Positions 1-11,974 of a DNA stretch of 64,000 nucleotides are shown in pieces. Positions within the stretch are counted from its first letter, which is position 1, and every line of letters begins with the position of its first letter. The stretch covers positions 157,342,492 to 157,406,491 of the forward strand of contig OX638368.1 in the NCBI GenBank assembly GCA_951812925.1, written 5' to 3'. The translations under genes were made by a program, and so were the position numbers. Source of the DNA: Calliopum simillimum. Lineage: Eukaryota; Arthropoda; Insecta; Diptera; Lauxaniidae. The notes under the pieces are model-generated. The model saw only the letters and a list, made by a program, of their open reading frames with translations. It was not told the DNA's origin and searched no databases.

Positions 1-1277
1 CGTTTATACGCAGGTAACTACTGTCCTCATTTATTAAAAAATCAAATAAACAAAGTTGAACTGATATTTCTTAAATAATTTCAATAAGTTTTGACTAATT
101 TAAAGTTACTGATTCCGAATCTGTCAATCGTTTCTTCCTGTGACGTCTGAGATCCGATTTACCCTTGATTCATGTATTCAGGAAGCATTGTAGTTTACTT
201 TTGTCAGCTACAATGGATAATGTCTCGGAAAGTAATGATCTAATTGGAAAATTTTAAGTTATGGTTTAAAGACGAAGATCAGGGCTATCCAATGCCGCTG
301 ACAGAAGTGAACTACACTGCTTCCTGGATGTACGCGTTTTCTGTACATTTGAAATCAAGGATAACTGGAATCTCAGACGTGATAGGAAAAAACAATTTGC
401 CAGATTCAGAATTAGAAACCCTGAATTAGTCAAAAATCATGATCAAATTCAGATTTTTGTGTTGCACAGTGTAATCAGCCAAAAATATATGTTACGCGAT
501 TTGACTAAACTTGCCAGTTGATTTTTTAGTCTTACTAGAGCATTCTGAAGCAAATGACACCAACTATGTTAGGAATTCCCGAAGTTTATAGCATTTTATA
601 TTCTGAAGTTCAAAAAAAGATAATTGACCTTAAAGTACGGGTTAAAGTGAAATAAATTTTTATACCAATTAGCTTTTAATATATCAACTGAAACAACTTT
701 AAAGTTCATCTTGTAAAATATAAGAAGCGTTTAGTGCAAAAAACTAAAAATTGCGGTTACCTCTTGGCGATAAATTCGTTGGCCAAGAGCACTTTTGATG
801 GCACTAACAGCAGTGTGAACCATCCAGTTAAGGCACTATACCACATGGCTAATCCTTCAGTAAGCATTCTTTATCCCAGACTCAGCGTAGCAAAGAATTA
901 TGCCAATGGGCATGCTTTAACAAATAAGTAAATATTTACTGTGGTAGTAATTCTAGTTGAGAACTAAGGTGGTAGAGTGGTGACTCAAGATATCACAGAA
1001 ATGAGCTTCATTTCGTTTTAGGTGCCTTATATGTTTTTTTTATACGACAGCTTCTTTGCAATATAGTAAACTGCCTTCTTTGCCACATTTTTTGCTAAAA
1101 TTGCGAGAGCATTATACATATATATTTTATTTGTCGGGGTCGTTATTTGGTTTTCTTGTTTTCAGCCTCAGCCTATACCGTACATATCTCAAAAACCATT
1201 GGCGATACAAATAGTTTATTTGCGCCGTATGTTTTGAAAGTGAGGCAAGTCAAAAATGACATTTAGCTAACAAGTCG
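1..1277. other. Stretch without a recognised gene
   Basis: AT-rich DNA with two short open frames on the + strand (244-429 and 734-931) that resemble no family I know and have no clear splice context. It lies upstream of the xylulokinase terminal exon, so it may be intron of that gene or intergenic. The right border is set by the Transib-like element that starts at 1278. Confidence 0.4.
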
Positions 1278-2972
1278 CACAAAGGGGTATTGTATGCGCT
1301 TTTACGCATTTAATTAAAAAAAAAAATGTTTGAAGTACCAGCTTTTTTTGTTACCGTTTTAAAGATAATTAAATTCTGCGTCATAAACAACAAAAATTGT
1401 TGACCTGACATTACTAGTTAAAAAGTTATATGCGGTTGAAGATCAACTTTTTTTGCTTTCGTTCGCACGCTGTGAAAAATTGGAATTTTTTGGCTATTTT
1501 GAAGTACATTTTTATTAAAAAAAAAATTGTTTGTAGAAAAAGTTTTAATGGAACCTTCAACTTCAGGTAATTGTGGTTCTTACTACATAAAAGTTTTTTT
1601 GAGTTAATGTTTAAAAAACTTTGTTTTATATATATTAAATAAGTGTTAAAAAATTAAGGTTTTTTATTATTCAAGTGAAGTTTAAGTTTTTTAGTCTGTG
1701 CAAGACTTTAATCTTTTCGTAATTTTCGTTAACTATAGGCTGTCCATAATAAGTGTTAAAAATTTGGTTGTGCCATGTTTTGCTCCTTCGGAATTATTAA
1801 ACTTTTTGTAAAAGAACTCCAGTCGCTATAATCATAAGAAGCAAGTGCAGCCACCAACAATGCAATGATTTTTTCCATTTGTTTTGTTTGTCTTCTTAAA
1901 TTTTGATAGACCCTTTTAGTTCAGGTATTTTTGCAATACAAAAGTGGTTTTTGTTTTGTGAAAAAGTGTTTTGTTATATTTAAATTTATTTTTTTTTGTT
2001 CGTTAATTTAAAATTAAGTGCATTTTGGCTATATACATAGACATATAGTTGTTCGAAAAGTGAGCTCAAACCAAAATGTTTTTATTTTAATAAAGAGTAG
2101 ACATTTAAGTTACTTTTTATGAAAAAAAGGGTTGCGGGTTTTTGCGCGGCTGTGAGAAATTTTAATTTTTTTAAGGCAAACTGACATGTCCAATATTCAT
2201 ACATATGGAGCAAAAAATACATAAAAAGTTAAATACAGACATATAGACAGACAATTATCTCCAAAAATCTGCAAGACGGTGTCAATAAAGTACACTGAGT
2301 TTTTTAAAATTTTTTGAAGGTCATTAAGAGGTCGCTCATAGCTGTTTTATGCAAAATCTCGGCTTAGTACAGTTTTTATTTTATTACGATTTAAGAAACG
2401 CTCGGAATGAGTCATCCGATATATCAATTTTTTTGTCTTGAGTCAAGGTATATAAAAATATTATATCTCGAATTTAAAATCATTCATATATTGTTGTTTT
2501 AAATAAAAAACTGAAAGAAAACATATTTTCGATATTTCGGCCTGCTGTAAAACTCTAAAACTACATCTTGAAAAAACTGTTTTTCATAAGTTTATCATAA
2601 AATCATACAAGAAACAATTTTCAATTGCATCTTAACCCATTATATCCTATTTTTATGAGTCTTCTTGGCCCTTTTTTCCAAGGACTTGGTTAAAATGGGT
2701 TAAAATGTTCTATAAAAATATTCTTCAAAAAATTTCATTAGGGGTCATCAAACACAGAAATTCTTAAAACTTCAGAATAATGCGTAAAAAATTTGATGAC
2801 AATTTTCAATTTCCGTTTTTTCTTGCTATTAAAAAAAAATGTCACTACATATTGTACAACTGCATTAATTTTCTACTTTTTTATGCATAATTAACTAAAA
2901 AAATAAGTTATTATAACCCTCAATAGTCTGGATGAATTAATAGCGTGTTTTGGTATCAAATACCCCACTGTG
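1278..2972. mobile_element. Non-autonomous DNA transposon, Transib-like, copy A
   Basis: The left end begins CACAAAGGGGTATT and the right end, read on the other strand, begins CACAGTGGGGTATT, giving imperfect terminal inverted repeats of about 14 bp. The flanking 5-mers are AGTCG and TGTCG, a 4-of-5 match that fits a 5-bp target duplication. A second copy with the same ends lies at 45813-47838, and the two align over nearly their whole length. No transposase frame is visible. CACWRTG-type ends with a 5-bp GC-rich duplication are known for the Transib superfamily; assigning this element there is inference. Confidence 0.6.
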
Positions 2973-3229
2973 TGTCGTTAGAAATAAATAAAATTGATTC
3001 TTGTTTTCACGAAAAGTTTACTTGATACAGTGTAATTGATGACATTAAGTTGAAAATATGATATTGGTCAAAAAACGATTATTATGGTTCATAATATGTA
3101 TGACGTTACTTTTGTTTGGAATTGCCCCACTTTCATAAAAAACGATTCATTTTTTTTTTTATCTCAAATTTAGTTTTTCATTTCTCTCGATTGCAAAACT
3201 TGTAAAAGTAATATTTTATGAATTTACAG

Positions 3230-3538
3230 AAAAATGCTGAATCTGCTGTGATGGGTGCTGCATACCGAGCTAAGTATGCTCGTTATTTGGACGAGAATGG
3301 AGCAGGCAATCAATTAAAACAAAAGGCAAAGGGTCAGGCTGGCGAAGACAGCAAGGATGGATCTTCTGGCTCCAAATCAATTTTAAGTTATAGCGACTAT
3401 ATTGTAAAATTTATACCGAATCACTTACAACGCATATGTGAGCCTAGCAAAGATAGTGAATCAATTTACAATCCTATGTTACAACGCTATAATGAAATGG
3501 CTAGGATTCTGGTTAGTAAATATAAGGCTGGTTCATAA
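3230..3538 (+). CDS. Xylulokinase-like, C-terminal exon
   Basis: This is a terminal coding exon of about 102 codons. An acceptor (AATTTACAG) stands just before 3230 and the frame ends at TAA 3536-3538. The start of the exon encodes a stretch with the order A-V-M-G-A-A-Y-R-A-K-Y, which matches the C-terminal FGGY-kinase segment of xylulose kinases (XYLB in vertebrates), where a similar G-S-A-Y-R-A motif lines the ATP site. The end of the protein (Y-N-P-M-L-Q-R-Y-N-E-M) fits the final helix of that family. Xylulokinase phosphorylates D-xylulose to xylulose 5-phosphate in the cytosol. Earlier exons are not recognised in the window and should lie to the left, with 1-3229 possibly intronic. A kinase of the wider FGGY family is the alternative. 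Confidence 0.7.
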   Translation, partial: KNAESAVMGAAYRAKYARYLDENGAGNQLKQKAKGQAGEDSKDGSSGSKSILSYSDYIVKFIPNHLQRICEPSKDSESIYNPMLQRYNEMARILVSKYKAGS

Positions 3539-4832
3539 TTCAGAAACACAAGCTAAAAAGTAGTTCCATGTTAACTGTTAACTGACCGTTACGCTTGATT
3601 TCTTTTTTTATTGTGTGTTCATGCATAAAAGATTCCAACCGTTGAAGCAATAAGTACTACGGTCATAATAATGTGAAAATTTCCTAAACAAACTACATTC
3701 CTCAAAACGAAACCTGTTTTACACATATAATTTTATACAACAAGAAACTATAAAAGACAATGATGAAAACATAAATTTTTTGATATTTGATATTTTTGAT
3801 AATTAATGCATTTAAATTGTGAGTAAACGAAAACAACAAAAAAACTTAAGTGCAATTTTAAAATTTTAACTGTGATTTAAGAATAAAAAAAAATATTAAC
3901 CTTTTAACGTAGTATTTAATTATCCAATCTATTGTAGACAAGCTACAGAAGGACAAATTTTTATTTTTAATACCCTATAGAGAAATCATTTTTACGGAAA
4001 AGGACTTTACATACATTTTTTATGAAATTTTCGTAAATTATTATCCTATCTATAAAATATTTGAAAATTATCATTGTAGACTTTCCCAACATAGGATAGA
4101 ATAGTTTACAATTGAGGACGTCCAAATCAAAACGCAACATGTGCCACAAATATGAATTTTCAGTAAAAGCTAAAAACTTGCATTTTCCAAAGTATTGCAA
4201 ATAAGAAGGTTGAAATGGGATTCACAGAAAGTGAACCTCACAGCAAAAGAGTGAAAAAAAAAAAATGAAAATGACTTTTCGATAACTGTGGATTCTATAA
4301 AGAATTAAAGATTGCCGATATTGCGTTTTAATTTCACAGAAAATTTTTGTTTGAAATTTTTATATATTTCAAATAGGGTTCAAAGCGGGTCCACTTAACA
4401 ATATACTTTTCTTATTCCTTTTTGGTCCTTGTAGAGCATAAGGGTGCGGTTTCAGCACTATAGTTAATAATGGCTGAACGTGAGTTTTGTGCCTCTAAAA
4501 CTGATGTGCATGCTGCCGCAGAAGGTGGATTTCATGGCAAGGCACGCGTTCCAGTTGGAGACAAAATTTCCATTGGGTTTGAATTCTTGTTTATCTGATG
4601 ATAGTGAGGATAGTGTATTAGTGTATTAGCTACCGTCATTACAGTTCAGAATAGCTCCCAGGAAACTCCGGGTGGATGCTATTGTGTTTACCATGGGGTC
4701 AGCGTTAACGGATGCCATAGCGTATGCAATGGAGTTAGAGTTAACAGATTTACGACTCGGCATATGCTAGTATTTGTTTTTTTTTTTGTTCCAAAAATTT
4801 CGTCAGAAAATGATTTTGTGGTCCGTATTTAA
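3539..4832. other. Intergenic stretch
   Basis: No gene is recognised. Stop codons are dense on both strands. One copy of a dispersed motif (TATTGCGTTTTAATTTCACA) lies near 4319-4338 and an inverted relative lies near 4119-4140; related copies occur again at 5868-6070. A TTAA at 4829-4832 is the target site of the next element. Confidence 0.4.
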
Positions 4833-5844
4833 CACATTGGCTGCCATGGCTATTGATTTCAATAGCCAGTACAGTTTCATTCAGGCTTGTGGCTATGGAT
4901 TTCCATAGCCAATAGTTTTTTGTTATTTTGCCTCGTTATGAAAAATGCATAGCCTCTAGAAATAAATTTCAATACAAAACGAAAAGCGTAGTACCACTCT
5001 TAGTGCTAAATGAAGTTGGTTTGAGAAGTTTGTGGTTTGTTAAGACTTTATAGCCATTTATTTTGAAAAATCATAAAAACTATTTCAGTGTGGGAAAATT
5101 CTAACAGCTAGAAGTTGAAAAAATAACGCTAGGGTTCTCAAACTATGCAGGCATGATACCTTAATAATTCTAAGCTATAAGTATGTGTAAGTTCGGACGT
5201 ATTTGAACAACTCTAGCTTTATTTTTTCGACTTGGCCAAAATTAGGATTTCCCACAATGTGTATGAACATTCGCCATCTTAGATTTAAGAATTCTCAAAT
5301 GCTGGCTTCAGATTCGTGATCAGCGACCCCCAAAACTCCCGGGTGATGCAATTTACGCCAAAATATTAAAAAAAAAGAATTATTTTATGCACCCTTTCGG
5401 TGCGTTTTATAAAGTAGCTATATTTAAATTTTTAAAAGCGCCACTGGGCTTTCAAAAGCTTTTAAAAAAACGAAAATTTTGGGATCCAAAACTTTATTTT
5501 CCGTCCTCACAAATTCTCGCGACGGAGGTGGCCGGTTGACGTGAAACGTCCCATATATATTTATAAACATTACTGTTAACTTTATAACACTTCTTTCTTC
5601 TTTCTGGCTTTTGAAAATAATAGCCATGGCACTTGGCAAACAGATAGGCGTCTATCTTTACATAGGGTGCCGTGGCTATGATATTCAATAGCCAGGACTA
5701 AATCTTTTCTAGGACTTCCAAAAGTTGTAAAGACGCAACTAAACACCTAACAATGACTGTTATTCCATATAAAACATGAAAATAGAAAAAAAAAATTTTG
5801 GCACCCTGGGAAACAGTACAAAAATTGGTCTGGCAGTCAATGTG
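4833..5844. mobile_element. piggyBac-like MITE
   Basis: The element is bordered on both sides by TTAA (4829-4832 and 5845-5848). Its ends are CACATTGGCTGCCA on the left and CACATTGACTGCCA on the other strand at the right, a 14-bp inverted repeat with one mismatch. TTAA duplication is the hallmark of the piggyBac superfamily. Near both ends there are short palindromes built on ATGGCTAT...ATAGCCA (about 4846-4913 and 5668-5696), which look like subterminal transposase-binding repeats. Inside there are only short frames, so it is non-autonomous. Confidence 0.7.
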
Positions 5845-5867
5845 TTAATTTATGTATTTCGAAATAG

Positions 5868-6070
5868 AGCCGATGTTGCGTTTTGATTTGACAAAAGTGC
5901 TGATATTGCGTTTTGATTTGACACCATATTTTAAGCTTCTATTTCGCCGTGATAAATACATTTTTTGAATGTTTCAAGTATGCAATCATTTAGATTCATA
6001 CCAGAGGAGTAAATCTGCATCATTAACTCATTTTCGGTCGGGCATGCCGATATTGCGTTTTGATTTTGAC
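5868..6070 (+). repeat. Spaced copies of a 20-bp motif
   Basis: The motif GATATTGCGTTTTGATTTGA recurs with small changes at about 5869-5892, 5900-5923 and 6045-6070. Related copies are at 4315-4338 (+) and 4119-4140 (-). The spacing is irregular, so this is not a tandem satellite. It may be the subterminal repeats of an element whose ends I could not place. Confidence 0.45.
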
Positions 6071-6189
6071 GTCTTCAATTTATTCTTTTGTCATTTGATT
6101 TAATAGTTTGCAGCTGACCGCGAGCAAAAATTACCTAACTGAAGCTGAGGGCAAAATTGAATACGAAGAAAAATGGTCGAAAATAAAAC

Positions 6190-6812
6190 GGTGTCCCCGA
6201 CCCCTCGCAGGCGTTTCGAACCCCTTTTTCCAGAAAAATTTTACTGCACCATTCGATAGGGAGAGGGTGAAGAAAAAATTTTCAAACTCTCAGGGGTGTC
6301 CCCAACCCTTCTTAGGGGCCGTTCACATATTACGTAACGCGCCAGGGGGAGGGGGATCGGACGATTTGTTACGAAGTGTTACATGGGGGTGGGAGGATTC
6401 ATCAACTACTTTACGTAACGTCGATTTTATAATTTTGTGCGACAAAAAATTCAAATTTAAATTACCAACATTAAGATTTATTTCTTTACTAGGGGGGAGG
6501 GGGTTGTACGTTCCAAATTGGTCGAAAATTGCGTTAGGTAATATGTGAACGGCCCCTTAGGAATTTGGGTCCCATTTTTGAAAAAAATTTTATTGCACCA
6601 TTCGATAGGGAGAGGTTGAAGAAACATTTTTGAAACTGTCAGGGGTGTCTTCCACCCTTCATAACAGTTTTGGTACCGTTTTTAAAAAAAAAAATTGATT
6701 GCACCATTCGATAGAGAGATGTGGAAGAAAATTTTTGGAAACTGTCAGGGGTATCCCCGACTCTTAGGAGTTTTGGTCCCATTTTTCAAAAACATTTTAC
6801 TCATGTTAAAAT
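6190..6812 (+). repeat. Degenerate tandem array, unit about 105 bp
   Basis: The anchor GCACCATTCGATAG recurs at about 6246, 6595 and 6701, and each copy is followed by a run ending in CAGGGGTGTCCCC or a variant. When the 242-bp insertion at 6315-6556 plus its 3-bp duplication is removed, the spacing is 104 and 106 bp. About three to four units are present. The open frame of 146 codons across 6108-6548 is a by-product of this array and the insertion, not a gene. Confidence 0.75.
6315..6556. mobile_element. PIF/Harbinger-like MITE, 242 bp
   Basis: The terminal inverted repeats are about 26 bp and differ at one base; they start GGGGCCGTTCACATATTACG. The element is flanked by TTA on both sides (6312-6314 and 6557-6559), the 3-bp TWA target typical of PIF/Harbinger elements. 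It interrupts one unit of the 105-bp tandem array, so it is younger than the array. No coding capacity. Confidence 0.75.
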
Positions 6813-7129
6813 TTTTCCATACAGCGTCAGTTTTCTGCTTTGTGGATTAGAAACAACAAAATAAAATAGGGGAAAAATGCGCAAATATTTTGTTGTTTTC
6901 TCCTCTTGAAGAAAATAGGTTAAATAGCTCTGTTTTAAAGTTTTGCATTGGCGTCGGCAATCGCGCTACTGCAGTGCCACTACGGTTTAGATGAGACAAA
7001 AACAAGTGGTTTGTGGACTTATCATGTCCATGATTTTATTTATTATATTAGCATTTAAAATTTTTTTTTTTACTGAAATGCTTATTCAATAAAGAAATAT
7101 ATGATGACATGCTTAATGTAATTCACTCT

Positions 7130-10100
7130 CTACTTTTTACGTCCACCACGTTCCTTAATCTGGAGATGCACTGTCGTGCCACTAAGTAAGTTATAAAATG
7201 CCATTGTATTGCTGTCCTTGAAGAACATGCCCTAAAGTATTTGCGAAAAAAAAAAGTTCAGTTAAGCACTGTAACGTATTTTCGTAATTATTGCGCCTTA
7301 TCATGAATAAACATTCATTCATGATAAGGCCCGTTAAAATTATTTACCTCATAAGAAATCTTTTGTTTTGCTGGTGGCATACCCGTGTCATCTTGTATTT
7401 TAGCTTTTAAGTGAGTAACTGTATCACTCAGAGACAAAGTTACTGCAACTGTTTGCCCATTAAGTTTCCATTCAGATTTGTCCATAACGCTAGGAATTTG
7501 TACTTGTATTGTTATTGGACTCTGTATACAAAGAATGATTTAATTAGGAATGAAAAGAGGGAGAATAAGATGCAATACTCGAATACCTTATGCAATGCTA
7601 TAAATTCATTTTCGGGAACCAAATTATCTTCTGAACGTAATTTCTTATTGGGTGGCTCGTCATCATTTCCTGCCGCAATTGAGGAAGGTGTTTGCATCAA
7701 GCCTTGATCAACTTGAGCTGTAGCTGGTGATATTTGCGGGGGACCACCTGCCTGCATTGGTGGCATATATCCACCAACAGGGAATGGTGGAGCTAATTTA
7801 AGAAGTAGAAAACTTTCTTATTTATTGTTATAAAAATTTTAAATTGAATTATTTACGCATCATAGGAGGTGGACGCATTTGCATCATCATAACTGGAGGA
7901 TTTTGTGGCATATTATGATGCTGTGGTGCTTGCTGTTGGTGATGATGATGTTGTTGCTGCTGTTGGTGGTGCGGCTGAACGTGTGCTTTACCTGTATTGG
8001 AAGGATGCCCTTGATGTGAATGAATTGTTGGTTGCGGCGGAGCAGTCAAAATTGTTTTATTCCCAGCTGCAGGTTTCGGTCCAATTTTTTCCTTTTCTTC
8101 ATCAGGCAAAAGCCCTTTTACCTGTTGTCAGAGTAATATTACATGTTTGGTTAAAGTTTTTATATATTTGAAATGTTTATTTGGAAAGTGATGCTGTAAG
8201 TAAACTTAAGTACTTAAGGACGCTCAATGAACGACCATAGTTCACGGACACGTCGAAACAAATGAAACATAAAATGTTGCACTGGGTAACAAAATAACGT
8301 ATTACAGAAACGTATAAGACTTAAGCTTGCATAGCATTTGTGAAAATCAATTACCTTGTGTATTTGATGAATTTGATCCTCTAATGTAATGTTAGCTCTC
8401 GCCGCCCTTGTTGCTGCTTCAACACTGGATGTATGTCCATCCCAAGTGACGCGATCATCTTTTTTAGTTTCTTCTTCGCCTAATTTTTTGCCAATTACAG
8501 TTTCTTCATCACCAACACCAAAAATATCTGTACGACGTTCTGCCAATTGCTTAAGACTTGCCTCGATGGCTGTACCAGCTGCATAAACTGTGTCTTGATT
8601 AATTTTTTCAACAGTGTGCTTATCGCGCTGTTCCACCCAACGTGGATCTAAAAGACCGATACGCATATGTTCAGCAACCTTCGATGCTGGAATCTTCTCG
8701 CCAGTAATTGGAGAAATTAGATATTCATCTGCAGTCACAGGTTTGGGAGGTTTCTGTTGGGCAGCCTTTGGATCATATTTCTTTACAACCACCTTATCGT
8801 GAGTTGGAGGTATAAGTGGCGCCAGGGGTGGTTGCATTTTACCACCAGGGGCTCCACCTGATTCCTCATCACTTGATGCTTCATCCATATCCTGTACCTG
8901 AATATTATCTTTTTTAGCAGCTTGTGATTGTATATTGTATGATGCATTTTTAAGATGTATTCCAGTTCGATTTTCCATTTGCGAAAGTTTCACAATCGAA
9001 CTACTTGGTGCATCCTGACTATCTTCATCATCAGATTCAATTTGCATTTCAATGTCTCCGTCTTCCTCAAGCAAACGTTCCTCCATCAGAACTCGTGCAC
9101 CCACTTCCTCGGGTGTGGTTGGTGGTGGAAAGTTACCAGACTCAAAAGGTTGATAGTCCACTGTCTCCACAACAACAAAATCATGCCAATCAATTTGAGC
9201 ATAAGCAACTAAAGTTTAAAATAAAACATGCATTAGTGAAAAAACATGTGTTCATATTTGCTAAATTTATAACTTTCAATGAAATTTGGAAACTTGTGCT
9301 ACAATTCGCCAATCCATGGGAAGATTCAAAGTGGATTTACAGCACGAATTGGGGAAACGCAGGAGATGAAGACGAAAATTAAATGGGAATCAATTGGAAA
9401 TAAAAGTAGTAAAAATAATAATTTTAGCCAAAATTGTTCGTTGACTTTTAGTCGTAACGGGTCGCTCAGATGTTTAAGTTAAAACAATTTTTTAATAAAT
9501 GATTTTAATCGGTTGATATTAATGAGCTATTAAATGACAGTCTACACTTGGACATTTTTCGAACAAAACCTTTGAAATTGTAGGCAAGCGGAGGGAGACA
9601 TTGCTTTTCGATTCCCTCCGCTTGCCCACAACATAAACGCATTGATTCGAAAAATTTCCTAGTGTATGGGAATTGAGGAACCATCATCCAATATTTTGTG
9701 AGCGAAATCTTGTTTTACATTTTATCAATTACTCGTAGTTATGGAACAACAACGGGGCAACAAAAGTAGAACATGATATGAAAGCAATGAAAGTACTGAC
9801 ATAACATCAAATTGAACGACAATAAATGCGTTGATGGTGTTTAAAATCAAAAATTATTGGGTCACAATCTTTCATGACAACTTTACTATTTGCTGCATCA
9901 CATTCAAGTGAAGTATATTGTTTTTATTTATGACATTAAGACCATAAGATACTACACTCACCTCTTTCTTTTTCGATTTTTTCTTCTTCACGTCGGCGCT
10001 GTGCCTCCTGATGCCGTTGCCAGTTCGCACGATATTTAACTTGATCAAGTACCAAATTCATGCTTCCACGTCCAGGTGCACTTTCAGCTCGCAATTTTCC

Positions 10101-11262
10101 CATCAAATCTTTTGGTGGAATCAGAATTTTCGTGTATTGTTCCAATAATTTAGTAAAATATTGAAATAATGAATGTTGTGGACGCAAAAAATCAAACTGG
10201 AAATTACGTTGTTCTCGATTCATAAGATTTGTAAGAAATTGTCGACCGTTACGTGCTACGAATTGCGCTGTCAGTTTAACAATGTCACTATGTTTAAGGA
10301 AAGAATATACAAAAGCTTTGTATTTTAAACGCTCAGTAAAAACTATTACAAATCGATAGTAATGATATAAATTCACAATAATACTTTTAAACTCCAAAGG
10401 GACTTTTAGAAATACAAATATTTCAAACAAAGACCCCTATTGCGGTTATCTAAGTATTTGTGATAAAATCGATTATTTTTACTACTCTCACCTTCGAAAC
10501 TACTGCTCCGATTTCTAAATTTGTCTACACTGCTATTTTCAGTTATTTGTAAACAAATGGCGAAAACATTCAAATCGGTGTAGTTTCTTAAATGGGGCTA
10601 ATGTAAAGATCGATTTTATCGCAAATAGATAAACGCCAATAAGGGCCAGTGTTTTTGTGACTTACAGATCTAATGCAGATATAGAAGGTGGATCAGCGAT
10701 AAACTCAAATTCCGACGGCGGCTCCTTGGGGATAAATTGTTGTTCCGCTACTTGTTTAAGTAGTTCTTGTTGTTTTTGTTGTGCAGCACTTGTTACGGAT
10801 AGTTGCTTTATGCCAGCAACTACATTTGGTCCGGAATCTAAATTGAAAAGAAAAAAGCATTAGCGAATTTTTTTTTTTTTAAATTTTATATGCTTACCTT
10901 TTCCCTCACGAAATTCGTTAACTTTATGACGGTAGTATGCGTGGTACGGATCTCCACCACTAAGAAAATTAAATTTAGGATTTCCCAATTCATTCTGACG
11001 AATACGAGCCTCAAATTCCGGACCATTGCGCGCTACAAAACTTGCAGTTTTATCAACAATATCTAAATTTTAATAATAAATTGTGTAGTAAAGAAATGGC
11101 AAAAAAACTGAAATAAAATAATTAATTTTTTCTATTGCTTTGGAAAAGGATACTCCTAACTTCCGGAGGTGGATAGATTATGCCAATTATTGGTCCGGAC
11201 ATAGGCTTTGATTGGTCATTGCTCTGTGGAATTTCTGAACTTTCAGCTTCAATTGAAGGCAT
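7130..11262 (-). CDS. SF3A1: Splicing factor 3A subunit 1
   Basis: Nine exons, all with GT..AG borders and matching phases: 11154-11262, 10898-11062, 10666-10837, 9962-10287, 8355-9208, 7857-8121, 7587-7792, 7348-7521 and 7130-7231, giving 790 residues. Two SURP/SWAP modules lie at about residues 37-80 and 150-195; each has an F-V-A-R-N-G core. They are followed by the long PRP21-like block with Y-A-Q-I-D-W-H-D-F and I-T-G-E-K-I-P-A-S-K. A Pro/Gln/His-rich linker (about 545-690, with a Q5-H4-Q3 tract) follows, then a C-terminal ubiquitin-like domain (about 700-785) ending R-G-G-R-K-K. Length and order match metazoan SF3A1 (about 790 residues), a part of the U2 snRNP that recognises the branch site in the nucleus. 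The start ATG at 11262 gives the usual short leader before G-I-I-Y-P-P-P-E-V-R. Intron 4 carries a MITE (9545-9664). Very secure. Confidence 0.96.
7295..7330. repeat. Perfect 14-bp hairpin in SF3A1 intron 8
   Basis: GCCTTATCATGAAT is followed by an 8-base loop and then its exact reverse complement. It lies in the short intron between the last two SF3A1 exons, about 20 bp from the donor side of exon 8. It could be a solo remnant of a MITE or a structured intron element; nothing decides this. Confidence 0.6.
9545..9664. mobile_element. 120-bp MITE in SF3A1 intron 4
   Basis: The ends are CACTTGGACATTTTTCGAA and, on the other strand, CACTAGGAAATTTTTCGAA, with TA on both sides (9543-9544 and 9665-9666). 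The centre is a hairpin of GCAAGCGGAGGGA against TCCCTCCGCTTGC. The CCCTCCGCTTGCC-type core recurs between SF3A1 and mRpS11 and near 54171, so a family of such sequences is scattered here. TA flanks fit Tc1/mariner-like mobilisation. Confidence 0.6.
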
Positions 11263-11974
11263 TTTGATTTGCCTTTTATAATTTCTTCACAAATTATACT
11301 TCTCCACTAATTCTTTCTCACACACAAATTAACGTAGCAAAAACGCTTTCGATCCAAGAAAAGTTAAATGCCACTTTTGACGTTTCGCCAGTGCTTCTGA
11401 GATGTGTTTATTTTTATGAGATATGGAAGAACCGTGATACAATTAACAAGGTAACGTCAGTAGGCCTTTTTACAGAGTGAAGTGGTGCTTTCATTTCCCT
11501 CCGTTTGCCTACAAATTTGACGTGCTCTTCGTGCTCATGCCCGTCGTGTGAGTTCGCACGTTGAAAAATTCCAGTGCTGCCAATATGGTAAATTCACCTA
11601 AAGTTCGGATTACTTTTCTAGTAATGAACACTGTCCAAAAAATGTGTGAACATGTGAACAATTCAATTTATGCAATTCTCAAGGTGTTGTATCTATAGTA
11701 AAGTTGTATTGTTTTAGTTTTCAAATTGATTTAAAAATTTTGTTGTTGGCATGAAGAAAAAACCAGCCGGTGCGTTACCGTTACGGCCTATAACCATAGC
11801 ATGCAAACATGCAAACGGAGGGAAATGAAAGTAGCACTTCCCTCCGCTTTCCTAGAAATTTGACGAGTCCGTGCCCTTCGTGTGAGTTCGCACAACCTCA
11901 ATTCAATTGACAAGTCAAAATCAGCTGTTCTGACGTAACTTTTCCTTCTTGTTTCTGTCGGTCAAAATATAAAA
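11263..11974. promoter_or_regulatory. Divergent SF3A1/mRpS11 intergenic region
   Basis: Only 712 bp separate the two start codons, so both 5' ends and promoters must lie here. No TATA box stands out. The region holds two direct repeats of about 70 bp (around 11478-11565 and 11826-11893) that share TTCCCTCCG, AATTTGACG and GTGTGAGTTCGCAC. A 28-base stretch at 11435-11462 recurs exactly, inverted, at 54533-54560. These may be shared regulatory sequence or repeat remnants. Confidence 0.5.

Noticed and set aside
244..931. Two short frames near the left edge as exons of the xylulokinase gene
   Set aside because: They show no kinase motifs and lack matching splice sites.
6108..6548. A 146-codon open frame
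   Set aside because: It is composed of the 105-bp tandem array and the Harbinger-like MITE; composition and repeats explain it.
7905..8171. Open frames on the + strand across SF3A1
   Set aside because: They are shadows of the SF3A1 exons on the other strand, especially the Gln/His-rich exon.
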